From: CAVSRC01 sp963782045
GTDB taxonomy: Bacteria > Pseudomonadota > Alphaproteobacteria > Rhizobiales > Kaistiaceae
DNA: 64,000 bases
Assembly (NCBI GenBank): GCA_963782045.1
Contig: CAWAIR010000006.1
Location: 372,001 to 436,000 of the forward strand
Reading direction: 5' to 3'
Part shown: positions 9,771 through 18,364 of the stretch, piece by piece
Layout of the letters: every line of letters starts with the position of its first letter
How positions within the stretch are numbered: the first letter of the stretch is position 1
Program-made: the position numbers and the translations under genes
Notes under the pieces: generated by a model
Told to the model about the DNA's origin: nothing
Databases searched by the model: none
The model's input: the letters and a program-made list of their open reading frames with translations, nothing else

Positions 9771-10411
9771 AAGACGGCCTTTCGGCGCTGACGGACATCG
9801 TCCCTGTTTCACGTGAAACCGGCGAGCGGCTCGCCGCCTATGTGGCGCTGCTGGAAAAATGGCAGCGCGCCGAAAATCTGATCGCGCCGAGCACCGTGCC
9901 GCAAATCTGGCGGCGCCATGTGGCCGACAGCGCCCAGCTCGTCGCGCTCTTCCCTCAGGCGCGGCGGTGGCTCGACCTCGGCAGCGGGGCGGGATTCCCG
10001 GGCGTCGTCGTCGCCATTCTGCATGCGGGCACGGACGCCGCCGCCGTCCATCTGGTCGAGAGCAACCGCAAGAAATGCGCCTTCCTGCGGGCGGCGATCC
10101 GCGAGACCGCCGCCCCGGCGACCGTGCACGAGGGGCGCGTCGACCGGGTGCTCGCCGCCTGGTCCGAGCCGGTCGACCGGGTGAGCGCGCGGGCGCTGGC
10201 GCCGCTCAAGGAGCTGCTCGCCCTGGCGGCGCCGGTGATGGAAAAGGGGGTCCCGGCCGCCTTCCACAAGGGTCAAGATTTTGTGCGGGAAATTGCCGAA
10301 GCTACTCAATCTTGGGATTTCGATCTGGTAAAACACGATAGTCGAGTCGGTGACGGCGGCGCGATTCTCGATATCAGCCACCTCAGGCCGCGCACCGACA
10401 CAAACGGTTAA
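9767..10411 (+). CDS. rsmG: 16S rRNA (guanine527-N7)-methyltransferase RsmG (GidB)
   Basis: 214 aa SAM-dependent methyltransferase that modifies G527 of 16S rRNA; loss of it gives low-level streptomycin resistance in many bacteria. SAM motif I is LDLGSGAGFPGV (residues 69-80), preceded by the family's RHVADSAQL. The N-terminal PVSRET is typical of alphaproteobacterial RsmG; here the codons for it form the second parS palindrome. Start is GTG 9767 overlapping the mnmG stop. Its own stop lies inside a CtrA-like TTAA motif before parA. Confidence 0.95.
   Translation: MKDGLSALTDIVPVSRETGERLAAYVALLEKWQRAENLIAPSTVPQIWRRHVADSAQLVALFPQARRWLDLGSGAGFPGVVVAILHAGTDAAAVHLVESNRKKCAFLRAAIRETAAPATVHEGRVDRVLAAWSEPVDRVSARALAPLKELLALAAPVMEKGVPAAFHKGQDFVREIAEATQSWDFDLVKHDSRVGDGGAILDISHLRPRTDTNG
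9805..9820. promoter_or_regulatory. parS centromere site 2 (15/16), inside rsmG
   Basis: TGTTTCACGTGAAACC matches the parS consensus at 15 of 16 bases and falls in the rsmG reading frame, where it encodes part of PVSRET. It is 1,958 bp from the perfect copy. The overlap with conserved coding sequence suggests that the N-terminal residues of RsmG in this lineage are constrained by the DNA site as well as by the protein. Confidence 0.9.
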
Positions 10412-10422
10412 CGATCGGTAAA
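10408..10422. promoter_or_regulatory. CtrA-box-like site before parA
   Basis: TTAA, seven bases, TAAA: a 7-of-8 match to the CtrA box TTAA-N7-TTAA, 7 bp before the parA ATG and overlapping the rsmG stop. CtrA is the alphaproteobacterial cell-cycle regulator. The match is short and the inference weak, but a similar one lies upstream of ftsK. Confidence 0.25.
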
Positions 10423-10428
10423 CGGCCG

Positions 10429-11244
10429 ATGACCCTGCCCAAGACGCCGCGTGTGCTCGCCCTCGCCAACCAGAAGGGAGGCGTGGGCAAGACGACGACC
10501 GCCATCAATCTCGGCACGGCGCTGGCCGCCATCGGGGAGGAGGTGCTGATCGTCGACCTCGACCCGCAGGGCAATGCCTCGACCGGGCTCGGCATCGACC
10601 GCAAGAACCGCAGCGTGTCCACCTACCACCTGCTGCTCGGCGAGGCGACGGTGGCCGAGGCGGCCGTCGAAACCGCGGTGCCGCGGGTCTCGGTGACGCC
10701 GTCGACGCTCGACCTGCTCGGCGTCGAACTGGAGATCGCCGGCCGCTCAGACAGGGCCTACCGTCTGCGCCAGGCGCTATTCGGGCAGGGCGAGGAGGAT
10801 TCGAGTCGGCGGCGAAACTATACTTATGTTCTGGTCGACTGCCCGCCCTCCCTCAACCTCCTGACCATCAACGCGCTGTCGGCCGCGCACTCGGTGCTGG
10901 TGCCGCTGCAATGCGAGTTCTTTGCGCTGGAGGGCCTCAGCCAGCTCCTCCACACCGTCGAGCAGGTCAAGCAGACGCTCAACCCCGAGTTGAGCATCCA
11001 CGGCATCGTGCTCACCATGTTCGACAGCCGTAACAACCTCTCCGGCCAGGTGGTGGCGGACGTGCGTGCCCACATGGGCGCGGCGGTTTACGACACGATC
11101 ATCCCGCGCAACGTGCGCGTGTCGGAGGCGCCCTCTTTCGGCAAGCCCGTGCTGCTCTATGATTTCAAGAGCGCCGGGAGCCAGGCCTACCTCAAGCTTG
11201 CCGCCGAGATCATCCAGCGCGAGCGGCACTTGAGGGCTGCGTAA
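10429..11244 (+). CDS. parA: Chromosome-partitioning ATPase ParA
   Basis: 271 aa deviant Walker ATPase that moves ParB-parS complexes on the nucleoid. The signature QKGGVGKTTTAINL is at residues 15-28, Walker A' IVDLDPQGNASTGLG follows, and VLVDCPPSLNLLT is Walker B. The C-terminal half has the usual ALEGLSQLL and GIVLTMFDSRNNLS. The gene lies 17 bases after rsmG and 51 before parB, in the usual mnmG-rsmG-parA-parB order of alphaproteobacteria. The start ATG 10429 gives normal family length. Confidence 0.97.
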   Translation: MTLPKTPRVLALANQKGGVGKTTTAINLGTALAAIGEEVLIVDLDPQGNASTGLGIDRKNRSVSTYHLLLGEATVAEAAVETAVPRVSVTPSTLDLLGVELEIAGRSDRAYRLRQALFGQGEEDSSRRRNYTYVLVDCPPSLNLLTINALSAAHSVLVPLQCEFFALEGLSQLLHTVEQVKQTLNPELSIHGIVLTMFDSRNNLSGQVVADVRAHMGAAVYDTIIPRNVRVSEAPSFGKPVLLYDFKSAGSQAYLKLAAEIIQRERHLRAA

Positions 11245-11295
11245 CGAATGTCGATTCGTTAGTGAAACGAACCGGCTTTTTCAAAGGATAGGCGA

Positions 11296-12168
11296 ATGGC
11301 GGAGAGCGCGACGCGCAACAGACTGGGGCGGGGCCTGGCGGCGCTGATCGGCGACGTCGAAAGCCCCGGCGCCGCGCCGGCCGGCGACCACGCGCGCGGC
11401 CAGCGCCGGCTGCCGGTGGCGTTTCTCCGCGCCAACCCGCGCAACCCGCGCAAGGCCTTCACCGATGCCGACCTCGACGACCTGACGGCGTCGGTGCGCG
11501 AGAAGGGCGTCGTCCAGCCGATCCTCGTGCGCCCGGTCGAGGGAGCGGTGGACAGCTACGAGATCGTTGCTGGCGAGCGGCGCTGGCGCGCCGCGCAGAA
11601 GGCCGGCCTGCACGACGTGCCGGTGGTGGTGCGCGAGCTTTCCGACAAGGAGGCGCTCGAACTTGCCATCGTCGAGAACGTGCAGCGGCAGGATCTCAAC
11701 GCGCTGGAAGAGGCGGTCGGCTACCAGCAGCTCATCGATGGCTACGGCTACAGCCAGAGCGCGCTCGCCGAGGTGATCGGCAAGAGCCGGCCGCACATCG
11801 CCAATACCCTGCGCCTGCTCAAGCTGCCGGACGAGGTGCAGGCCTATCTCCGCGACGGCAAGCTGACCGCCGGCCATGCGCGTGCGCTGGTGACGCTGGA
11901 GAATCCGGCGGCGGCGGCGCGGCGCATCGTCGAGGCCGGCCTCAACGTGCGCGATGTCGAGAAGCTCGACGAATCGGCCGGCCGCAGGAAGTCGGCGGGC
12001 GGCAGGAAGTCGTCGAAGGATGCTGACACGCGCGCCCTGGAGAAGAGCCTGACCGACCGCATCGGCCTGGCGGTGGCGATCGACCACAAGAGCAACGGCG
12101 GCAAGGTGACGGTCGCCTACAAGACGCTCGAACAGCTCGACGACATCGTGCGGCGGCTGCGCGGGTAG
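11296..12168 (+). CDS. parB: Chromosome-partitioning protein ParB
   Basis: 290 aa CTP-dependent clamp that loads at parS. It begins with RLGRGLAALIGD, the ParA-stimulating N-terminus typical of alphaproteobacteria. The ParB/Srx domain carries NPRNPRKAF and the GERRWRAAQ CTP-binding motif at about residue 93, then ENVQRQDLNALEEA. A helix-turn-helix follows (SQSALAEVIGKSRPHIANTLRLLKLP). The C-terminal dimerisation domain ends in the repeat-like GGKVTVAYKTLEQLDDIVRRL. Two parS sites lie 1.5 and 3.4 kb upstream. Confidence 0.97.
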   Translation: MAESATRNRLGRGLAALIGDVESPGAAPAGDHARGQRRLPVAFLRANPRNPRKAFTDADLDDLTASVREKGVVQPILVRPVEGAVDSYEIVAGERRWRAAQKAGLHDVPVVVRELSDKEALELAIVENVQRQDLNALEEAVGYQQLIDGYGYSQSALAEVIGKSRPHIANTLRLLKLPDEVQAYLRDGKLTAGHARALVTLENPAAAARRIVEAGLNVRDVEKLDESAGRRKSAGGRKSSKDADTRALEKSLTDRIGLAVAIDHKSNGGKVTVAYKTLEQLDDIVRRLRG

Positions 12169-12231
12169 GGCCCGCAGGCGCACCGTCGGCGGAAGGGCGA
12201 AGCGTATTCGGCCGGGCTCGGTGCAGGCGGG

Positions 12232-13293
12232 TTACGCTGACGCCAACCCGGCCTGCGAACTGCGCCTGCCACCCGCCGCAATATAGGCGATGGACTGGAG
12301 CGCCTGGGCAACGACCTCGTCGGCGATGGCGCCATGCAGGCGGCTGTCGAACAGCGCCGCATCGAGGCGGGTGAGGGCAGAATCAATCGCCGCCGCGCTC
12401 CATAGGGTCAACTGGCGGATGACGGCGTTGCGGCGCTGGAAGAAGATCGGCGGGCGAGCGCCGGCGACCACGGCCTCGGCCGAGGCGCCGGCATCACAGG
12501 CGGCGCGGGCCTTCTGCAGGAAGTTGAAGTGGCGAAGCGCGGCGCCGGCGATGACGGCGCCGGGAACGCCGGCCGCGCGCAGACGCCGGTAGACCCGGTC
12601 GAGGCCTGCGGCATCGCCGAGGGCAGCGGCGTCGACCGCCTCGTCCACGGCCGAGGCGGCGGCATCGCCGATGATGGCGCGCACGTCGTCCAGTCCGATG
12701 GTGCCGGCGTCGGCGGCGTAGAGGCAGAGTTTGGCGACCTCCGAGCGGCTGGCCATGCGGTCGGCGCCAATCAGCCCCTTGAGCGCGGTGCGCGCATCCG
12801 GCGCGATGGTCAGCCCGGCGCGACGCGTCTCCTCGTCGATGATGCGGTCGAGGTCGCGATCGGAATCGGCGTAGCAGGCGATCGCCGCGGCACCGGCGCT
12901 GGTCTCGCACAGCTTGCGCAGGGCGGAGCCCTTGCGCTGGTCGCCGGCGGCGATCACCACCCAGGAATCGACCGGCGGCGCGGCGAGCACCGCCTCGACG
13001 GCGGCCTGGATCGACCGGTTGCCAGAGAGGGCGATGGTGATGACGCGCTTTCCCCCGAACAGCGGAACCGCATTGGCCTCGTCGGCCAGGCGTCCGGGAT
13101 CGTCGGCGATCGCCCCCGAATCAAGCCGGACCTGGGCGAAGGGATCGCCGCCCTCGCCGATGACCGCGGCGGCGAAGCGCCGGGCGCGCTCGGCGACAAG
13201 GCCTTCGTCGTTGCCATAGATCAGGACGACGCGGATGGCCGCATCCGGCCGCGCCAGAAAGCGGTCGGCATCGGCGGGCTTGATCTGAACCAC
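12232..13293 (-). CDS. holA: DNA polymerase III delta subunit HolA
   Basis: 353 aa clamp-loader delta subunit that opens the sliding clamp ring. The N-terminal AAA+-like fold begins VQIKPADADRFL and VVLIYGNDEGLVAERARR, the family's typical start, without a functional Walker A. The C-terminal collar domain has GAVIAGAALRHFNFLQKAR and a tryptophan-containing LTLWSAAAIDSALTRLDAALFDSR. It is downstream of lptE on the same strand (30-bp gap), the conserved leuS-lptE-holA order of alphaproteobacteria, and converges with parB. Confidence 0.93.
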   Translation of the reverse strand: MVQIKPADADRFLARPDAAIRVVLIYGNDEGLVAERARRFAAAVIGEGGDPFAQVRLDSGAIADDPGRLADEANAVPLFGGKRVITIALSGNRSIQAAVEAVLAAPPVDSWVVIAAGDQRKGSALRKLCETSAGAAAIACYADSDRDLDRIIDEETRRAGLTIAPDARTALKGLIGADRMASRSEVAKLCLYAADAGTIGLDDVRAIIGDAAASAVDEAVDAAALGDAAGLDRVYRRLRAAGVPGAVIAGAALRHFNFLQKARAACDAGASAEAVVAGARPPIFFQRRNAVIRQLTLWSAAAIDSALTRLDAALFDSRLHGAIADEVVAQALQSIAYIAAGGRRSSQAGLASA

Positions 13294-13323
13294 TTGGCTT
13301 GCCCGGTGCGCGCGGGCCGGCCG

Positions 13324-13872
13324 CTAGATCGTTCCCCTGGCGGCCGCGGTGGCGAGCCGCGTGCGGATGTCTTGGGCGACGAGCGCGGCGGCGCGGTTCT
13401 GCGCGTCGAGCTGGGCACGCTCGTTGGCGTAGAACTGGTTGACGCGATCGTAGGAGGCGGACTGCCGGCTGGTGCTCCTCAGCACGATCTTGTCGTCGGC
13501 CGTCGAGCGCACCTCATAGGTGGCGGCGACGGTGACGGAATAGGCCGGGGCGGTGGCGATCGGGGTGACGCCGAGGGCGCTCTCGCTCGCGCCGACCGAT
13601 AGTGTCATGCGGTAGTTGGCGTTGGCCGGCTGGCCCTTGCCGCCGTTCAACTGGAAAATGAGCTCGTTGCGCACGTCCTGGCCGATGCGGTCGCTGACCG
13701 GCTCGATGTAGATGTCGCCGAGCGAGGCGGTGACCGAGCTACCGGCCGCGGTGGGTGCGTAGAGCGGCTGCACGGTGCAGGCGGACAGCGCCGCCGCCGC
13801 GACCGCGGCGAGAAGGATCAGGCGGCCGGCCTTGCGGCCTCCCCCGGATCGGCTGTGGTCAAATGACGACAT
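13324..13872 (-). CDS. lptE: LPS-assembly lipoprotein LptE
   Basis: 182 aa outer-membrane lipoprotein that plugs the LptD translocon for LPS insertion. A signal peptide of about 31 residues ends in the lipobox LSAC with Cys32 as lipidation site, followed by TVQPLYAP, a start typical of alphaproteobacterial LptE. The rest is a beta-rich domain with IGQDVRNELIFQLNGG. Its ATG lies inside the 3' end of leuS (14-bp overlap), so translation is probably coupled. Primary sequence of this family is poorly conserved; position and lipobox carry the call. Confidence 0.88.
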   Translation of the reverse strand: MSSFDHSRSGGGRKAGRLILLAAVAAAALSACTVQPLYAPTAAGSSVTASLGDIYIEPVSDRIGQDVRNELIFQLNGGKGQPANANYRMTLSVGASESALGVTPIATAPAYSVTVAATYEVRSTADDKIVLRSTSRQSASYDRVNQFYANERAQLDAQNRAAALVAQDIRTRLATAAARGTI

Positions 13873-16540
13873 TCACGATCCTCTTCGGCACGACGACGAT
13901 TTTGCGCGGTTTTCGCCCCTCAAGCGCCCTTTGTACCACGTCCAAAGCGAGAGTCGCCGTCTCTATATCAGCTTGTGACGCATCCACCGCGATTGTCAAT
14001 TCGCCGCGCTTGCGACCATTGATCTGAACCGGCAACAAGATGCTGTCCTCGACCAGCAGGCTGCGGTCGACGTCCGGCCAGGCGCGGGTCGCCAGCAGGT
14101 CGTCGTGGCCGAGCGCCACCCAGCATTCCTCGGCCAGATGCGGCATCATCGGCGCCATCATCTCGACCACCATCTCCAGCGCCTCGCGCACCGCCGCGCC
14201 GAGCGCATGATCGGCGGCGTCCTGCCGTTGCTGCGGCAGGATCGCCAGCGCCGCGCTGATGGCGTTGGCCAGTTCGTAGATCTTGGCGACGGCGACGTTG
14301 AAGCGGAGGCCGGCGATATTCTCCTCGACCGCAGCCAGCGTGCGGTGGGCGACCTTGCGCAATGCCAGCGCGTCGTCGCTCACCTCGGCAGAGGGCGCGC
14401 TGCCGGCCGGCGGCACCACCGGCTGCAAGGCCATCGCCTCGGCGGTGAAGCGCCAGACGCGCTGCAGGAAGCGCGCCGCCCCGGCTACGCTCTCCTCGGT
14501 CCAGATGACGTCGCGGTCGGGCGGCGAATCGGAGAGCATGAACCAGCGGGCGGTATCGGCGCCGTAGCTCTCCATGATGTCGGAGGGGTCGATGGTGTTG
14601 CGCTTCGACTTCGACATCTTCTCGATGCCGCCGATCTCGACCTCCTCGCCGGTGGCGATCTCGATCGCCTTGCGACTGTCGCCGTCGCCCTCGATGCGCA
14701 CCTCGGCCGGCGCCAGCCAGCGGCCATTGCCGCCCTCGCCGCCGGCCCGATAGGTCTCGTGGACGACCATGCCCTGGGTGAACAGCCCGGCGAATGGCTC
14801 GTCGATGCCGATGTGTCCGGTGGCGCGCATGGCACGCATGAAGAAGCGCGAATAGAGCAGGTGCAGGATCGCGTGCTCGATGCCGCCGATATACTGGTTG
14901 ACCGGCATCCAGGCATCGGCGGTGGTGCGCTCGGTCGGCGTGGTGGCGTGCGGCGCGGTGAAGCGGACGAAGTACCAGGACGAATCGACGAAGGTGTCCA
15001 TGGTGTCGGTCTCGCGCAGCGAAGGCTTGCCGCACACCGGGCAGGCGACGTGCTTCCACGTCGGGTGACGGTCGAGCGGGTTGCCCGGCTTGTCGAGGAC
15101 GACGTCGTCGGGCAGCAGCACCGGCAGGTCGGCGTCTGGCACCGGCACGGTGCCGTGGTCGGCGCAATGGATCACCGGAATCGGGCAGCCCCAGTAGCGC
15201 TGGCGCGAGATGCCCCAGTCGCGCAGGCGATAGTTGACCTGGCGCCGGGCTTGGGCCGCGCCGAAAAGCTGCGCCTTTTCAAGGCGTTGTGCCACAGCCT
15301 CCTTGGCGTCGGCAACCGTCATGCCGTCGAGGAACTCGGAATTGATGAGCTGCCCGTCGTCGAGATAGGCCTCGTTGCCGGTCTCGAACTGCTCGATCCA
15401 CTTCACCAGGTCGTTGTCGTCGTCGAAGACGTCGAGCGGCGCCACCACGGGCACGATCGGCAGGGCGTATTTGGAGGCGAAGTCGTAGTCGCGCTGGTCG
15501 TGCGCCGGGCAGCCGAAGATGGCGCCGGTGCCGTAATCCATCAGCACGAAGTTGGCGACGTAGACCGGCAGCGTGTGGCCCTCGCGGAAGGGATGGGCGA
15601 CGGTCAGGCCAGTGTCGTAGCCCATCTTCTCGGCGGTCTCGATCGCCTCGGCGCTGGTGCCGCGGCGGTGGCACTCGTCGATGAAGGCGGCGAGCCTGGC
15701 GTCCTTGCCGGCAAGCTCGGTCGACAGCGGGTGGTCGGGCGACAGCGCCATGAAGCTTGCGCCGAAAAGCGTGTCCGGACGGGTGGTGAAGACCTCGATC
15801 GCCGCGAAGCCGGCCGGCGCCGCGCCGCTGACGGCGAAGCGCACGCGCAGGCCCTCGGACTTGCCGATCCAGTTCTTCTGCATCAGGCGGACCTTGTCCG
15901 GCCAGCGGTCGAGCGTATCGAGGGCGGCGAGCAGGTCTTCGCTGTACTGGGTGATCTTGAAGAACCACTGGGTCAGCTCGCGCTGCTCGACCGCGGCGCC
16001 GGAGCGCCAGCCGCGACCGTCGATCACCTGCTCGTTGGCGAGCACGGTCTGGTCGACCGGGTCCCAGTTGACCTTCGATTTCTTGCGATAGGCGAGCCCC
16101 TTTCTCAGCATGTCGACGAAGAGCTTCTGCTGCTGGGCGTAGTATTCCGGATCGCAGGTGGCGAACTCCCTGGACCAGTCGAGCGACAGGCCCATCATCT
16201 TGAGCTGGCCGCGCATGGTGGCGATGTTGTCGTAGGTCCACTTGCGCGGGTTGATGCGGTTCTGCATCGCCGCGTTTTCGGCCGGCAGGCCGAAGGCGTC
16301 CCAGCCCATGGGGTGGAGGACGTTGTAGCCCTTGGCGCGCATGAAGCGGGCGAGCACGTCGCCCATGGTGTAGTTGCGCACGTGGCCGACATGGATGCGC
16401 CCCGACGGGTAGGGGAACATCTCGAGCACGTAGTATTCCGGCCGGGGATCGTCGTTCTTCGTCTCGAAGATGCGTGCCTCGGCCCAGCGGGCTTGCCAGC
16501 GGGGTTCTGCTTCGCGGGGATTGTATCGTTCGGTCGCCAT
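13859..16540 (-). CDS. leuS: Leucyl-tRNA synthetase LeuS
   Basis: About 893 aa class Ia aminoacyl-tRNA synthetase charging tRNA-Leu. The HIGH-type motif is PYPSGRIHVGHVRNYTMGD near residue 45, the CP1 editing domain includes TRPDTLFGASFMALSPDHPL, and the KMSKS loop is KMSKSKRNTIDP near residue 640. An anticodon-binding domain follows and the C-terminus is complete. A further in-frame ATG exists three codons upstream (16549); MATERYNPRE is the more typical start. The lptE start overlaps its stop. The C-terminal region is ordinary and no key residue is missing. Confidence 0.96.
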   Translation of the reverse strand: MATERYNPREAEPRWQARWAEARIFETKNDDPRPEYYVLEMFPYPSGRIHVGHVRNYTMGDVLARFMRAKGYNVLHPMGWDAFGLPAENAAMQNRINPRKWTYDNIATMRGQLKMMGLSLDWSREFATCDPEYYAQQQKLFVDMLRKGLAYRKKSKVNWDPVDQTVLANEQVIDGRGWRSGAAVEQRELTQWFFKITQYSEDLLAALDTLDRWPDKVRLMQKNWIGKSEGLRVRFAVSGAAPAGFAAIEVFTTRPDTLFGASFMALSPDHPLSTELAGKDARLAAFIDECHRRGTSAEAIETAEKMGYDTGLTVAHPFREGHTLPVYVANFVLMDYGTGAIFGCPAHDQRDYDFASKYALPIVPVVAPLDVFDDDNDLVKWIEQFETGNEAYLDDGQLINSEFLDGMTVADAKEAVAQRLEKAQLFGAAQARRQVNYRLRDWGISRQRYWGCPIPVIHCADHGTVPVPDADLPVLLPDDVVLDKPGNPLDRHPTWKHVACPVCGKPSLRETDTMDTFVDSSWYFVRFTAPHATTPTERTTADAWMPVNQYIGGIEHAILHLLYSRFFMRAMRATGHIGIDEPFAGLFTQGMVVHETYRAGGEGGNGRWLAPAEVRIEGDGDSRKAIEIATGEEVEIGGIEKMSKSKRNTIDPSDIMESYGADTARWFMLSDSPPDRDVIWTEESVAGAARFLQRVWRFTAEAMALQPVVPPAGSAPSAEVSDDALALRKVAHRTLAAVEENIAGLRFNVAVAKIYELANAISAALAILPQQRQDAADHALGAAVREALEMVVEMMAPMMPHLAEECWVALGHDDLLATRAWPDVDRSLLVEDSILLPVQINGRKRGELTIAVDASQADIETATLALDVVQRALEGRKPRKIVVVPKRIVNVVI

Positions 16541-16692
16541 GGTCTTCATGTGCGCGGTCGGGGCGCTGGGAGGGAGGGGGGCGCTTGCGGCCGGTCGCGG
16601 CGGACCATCACCAGAATCGGCCCCGCGGTCAATCGGAAAGGCCGAGAAAGACGGCCTGTCGCCTTGCCGGGCATGCCCTGCCGGGCTAAGCA

Positions 16693-16732
16693 GGCCCCGC
16701 CCCCACGGGGCCGGCGGCGCCAGGGCGCCGCC
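16693..16732. repeat. Two back-to-back GC hairpins before the YggS-like gene
   Basis: Two perfect inverted repeats follow each other without a gap: a 7-bp stem (GGCCCCG/CGGGGCC, 16693-16712) and a 9-bp stem (GGCGGCGCC/GGCGCCGCC, 16713-16732). They end 14 bases before the GTG start of the next gene and lie between it and the divergent leuS. They could be a palindromic repeat element, or an mRNA structure limiting translation of the downstream gene. No T-run is present. Confidence 0.5.
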
Positions 16733-16746
16733 ATCGGAAGGCGCAG

Positions 16747-17406
16747 GTGCAGGCAGAAGCGCTCAGCCAGGTTCGCGGCCGTATTGCCGCAGCGGAGGCC
16801 GCCGCTGGACGGCCTGCCGGCTCGGTGCGCCTGGTGGCCGTCTCCAAGACCTTCGACGCCTCGGCGATCCGGCCGGTGATCGCCGGCGGCCAGCGGGCAT
16901 TCGGCGAGAACCGGGTGCAGGAGGCCGCGGCCAAATGGCCGCCGCTCCGCCTGGAGACGCCCGGCATCGAACTGCACCTGATCGGACCGCTGCAATCCAA
17001 CAAGGCGAAGGAGGCGGTCGCCCTGTTCGACGTCCTCCACACCATCGACCGCGACAAGATCGCCGCGGCGGTCGCCGAGGAGATGGCGCGGCAGGGGCGG
17101 CAACTTCGCCTGCTGGTACAGGTCAATACCGGCGCTGAGCCGCAGAAGGCGGGCGTCAAGCCGGAGGAGACGGACGCCTTCGTCGAGCGTTGCCGCACGG
17201 TGCATGGGCTTTCCATCGACGGGCTGATGTGCATTCCGCCCCTCGACGAGGTGGTGGCACCGCATTTCGCCTTGCTTGCCAAGATCGGCGGGCGGCTCGG
17301 ACTGAAATCGCTGTCGATGGGGATGAGCGCCGATTTCGAGACGGCGATCGCCTTCGGCGCCACCGACGTGCGCGTCGGCTCGGCGATCTTCGGGACGCGC
17401 GGGTGA
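16747..17406 (+). CDS. YggS-family pyridoxal phosphate homeostasis protein
   Basis: 219 aa PLP-binding protein of the YggS/PROSC family, which controls cellular vitamin B6 pools and has no known catalytic activity. The PLP lysine is in VAVSKTFDA (Lys34), followed by GQRAFGENRVQEAAAKW, HLIGPLQSNKAK and the terminal LSMGMSADFETAIAFGATDVRVGSAIFG. Start is GTG 16747, with the double hairpin just before it. The TGA stop overlaps the GTG of a phosphotransferase gene (GTGA), so both are likely translated together. Complete and of usual length. Confidence 0.93.
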   Translation: MQAEALSQVRGRIAAAEAAAGRPAGSVRLVAVSKTFDASAIRPVIAGGQRAFGENRVQEAAAKWPPLRLETPGIELHLIGPLQSNKAKEAVALFDVLHTIDRDKIAAAVAEEMARQGRQLRLLVQVNTGAEPQKAGVKPEETDAFVERCRTVHGLSIDGLMCIPPLDEVVAPHFALLAKIGGRLGLKSLSMGMSADFETAIAFGATDVRVGSAIFGTRG

Positions 17407-18353
17407 ACGCCGGCGGGCGCGTACCGGACGAGAGCCTTGCCACTGCGATCGCCGGGCGCGTCGTCGGCCGGCCGCCGACCGGGATACGCCGCTTCGCCAC
17501 CGGCTCAAGCCACTACGTCTATGAGGCCCTGTTCGGCGACCGCGATCCGGTCGTGTTGCGGATCGGCGGGGAGGCGGCGCATGCGGAAATGGCCGGGGCC
17601 CGGCGGCTTTCCGGCCTGCTAAGGCCGCGCGGCGTGCCGCTGCCGGCGATTCTTGGCGAGGATCTTGGGGCGGATCTGCCGTGGCTCGTCCTGCAACGGT
17701 TGCCGGGAAGCGACCTCGGCGCCGTCGTTGCCGGGTTGTCGGACGGGCAACTGGAGCGGATCGCCGCCGGTGTGGCATCGGCGCAGGCGATCGTCGCGGC
17801 GACCGGCTCGGCCGGCCTCTACGGATATGCCGCCGTGCCCGAACGTGCCCCGCAGCGGACTTGGTCGCGGGTGCTCGAAGATAATCTCGACCGCTCGCGA
17901 AAACGGATCGTTTCGGCCGGGCTGTTCGATCCGCGGCTTGTCGATCGGGGCGAAGCAGCGGTGGCCGCCGCCCGCGACCGGCTCGACCGGATGCCGGCGA
18001 CGCCGTTCCTGCACGACACCACCACCAAGAACGTCATCGTGGCGCCCGACGGAAGCCTGTCGGGAATCGTCGACGTGGACGATCTCTGCTTCGGCGACCC
18101 GCGCTACGCGGCGGCACTGACCCTCGCCGCGCTCAGCGGCTATGGTGGACCGAGCGGCTACGTCGAGCATTGGCTGAGACATGCCGGCGCCGAGGACGAC
18201 GCCATGTTCCGGCTCTATGTCGTGGTCTTGCTGCTCGACCTGATGGGTGAACATGGAAACGTCTTCAACGGCAACCAGCGCCGGTCGACGGCACAGGCGC
18301 GCGCATCGCTGATGGGCGCTCTGCAGGCCAATCTCCGGCTGATCGCGGCATAG
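17403..18353 (+). CDS. Aminoglycoside phosphotransferase-fold (APH) family protein
   Basis: 316 aa kinase-like protein of the APH/choline-kinase superfamily. Visible motifs: the nucleotide region ATGSSHYVYEALF, the hinge stretch LPWLVLQRLPGSDL, the catalytic loop FLHDTTTKNVIV (HD-x4-N, equivalent to the family's HGD-x4-N with an aspartate but a threonine instead of glycine region) and the metal-binding GIVDVDDLCFGDP. The true start is probably GTG 17403, overlapping the YggS stop; the open frame extends further upstream without homology. Substrate unknown; these are often mis-named as resistance genes and nothing here indicates drug resistance. Confidence 0.82.
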   Translation: MNAGGRVPDESLATAIAGRVVGRPPTGIRRFATGSSHYVYEALFGDRDPVVLRIGGEAAHAEMAGARRLSGLLRPRGVPLPAILGEDLGADLPWLVLQRLPGSDLGAVVAGLSDGQLERIAAGVASAQAIVAATGSAGLYGYAAVPERAPQRTWSRVLEDNLDRSRKRIVSAGLFDPRLVDRGEAAVAAARDRLDRMPATPFLHDTTTKNVIVAPDGSLSGIVDVDDLCFGDPRYAAALTLAALSGYGGPSGYVEHWLRHAGAEDDAMFRLYVVVLLLDLMGEHGNVFNGNQRRSTAQARASLMGALQANLRLIAA

Positions 18354-18364
18354 AAGCGGCCTCT

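Noticed and set aside
17403..18353. Aminoglycoside resistance gene
   Set aside because: Although of APH fold, the HD-x4-N loop variant and genomic setting beside YggS give no support for antibiotic resistance.
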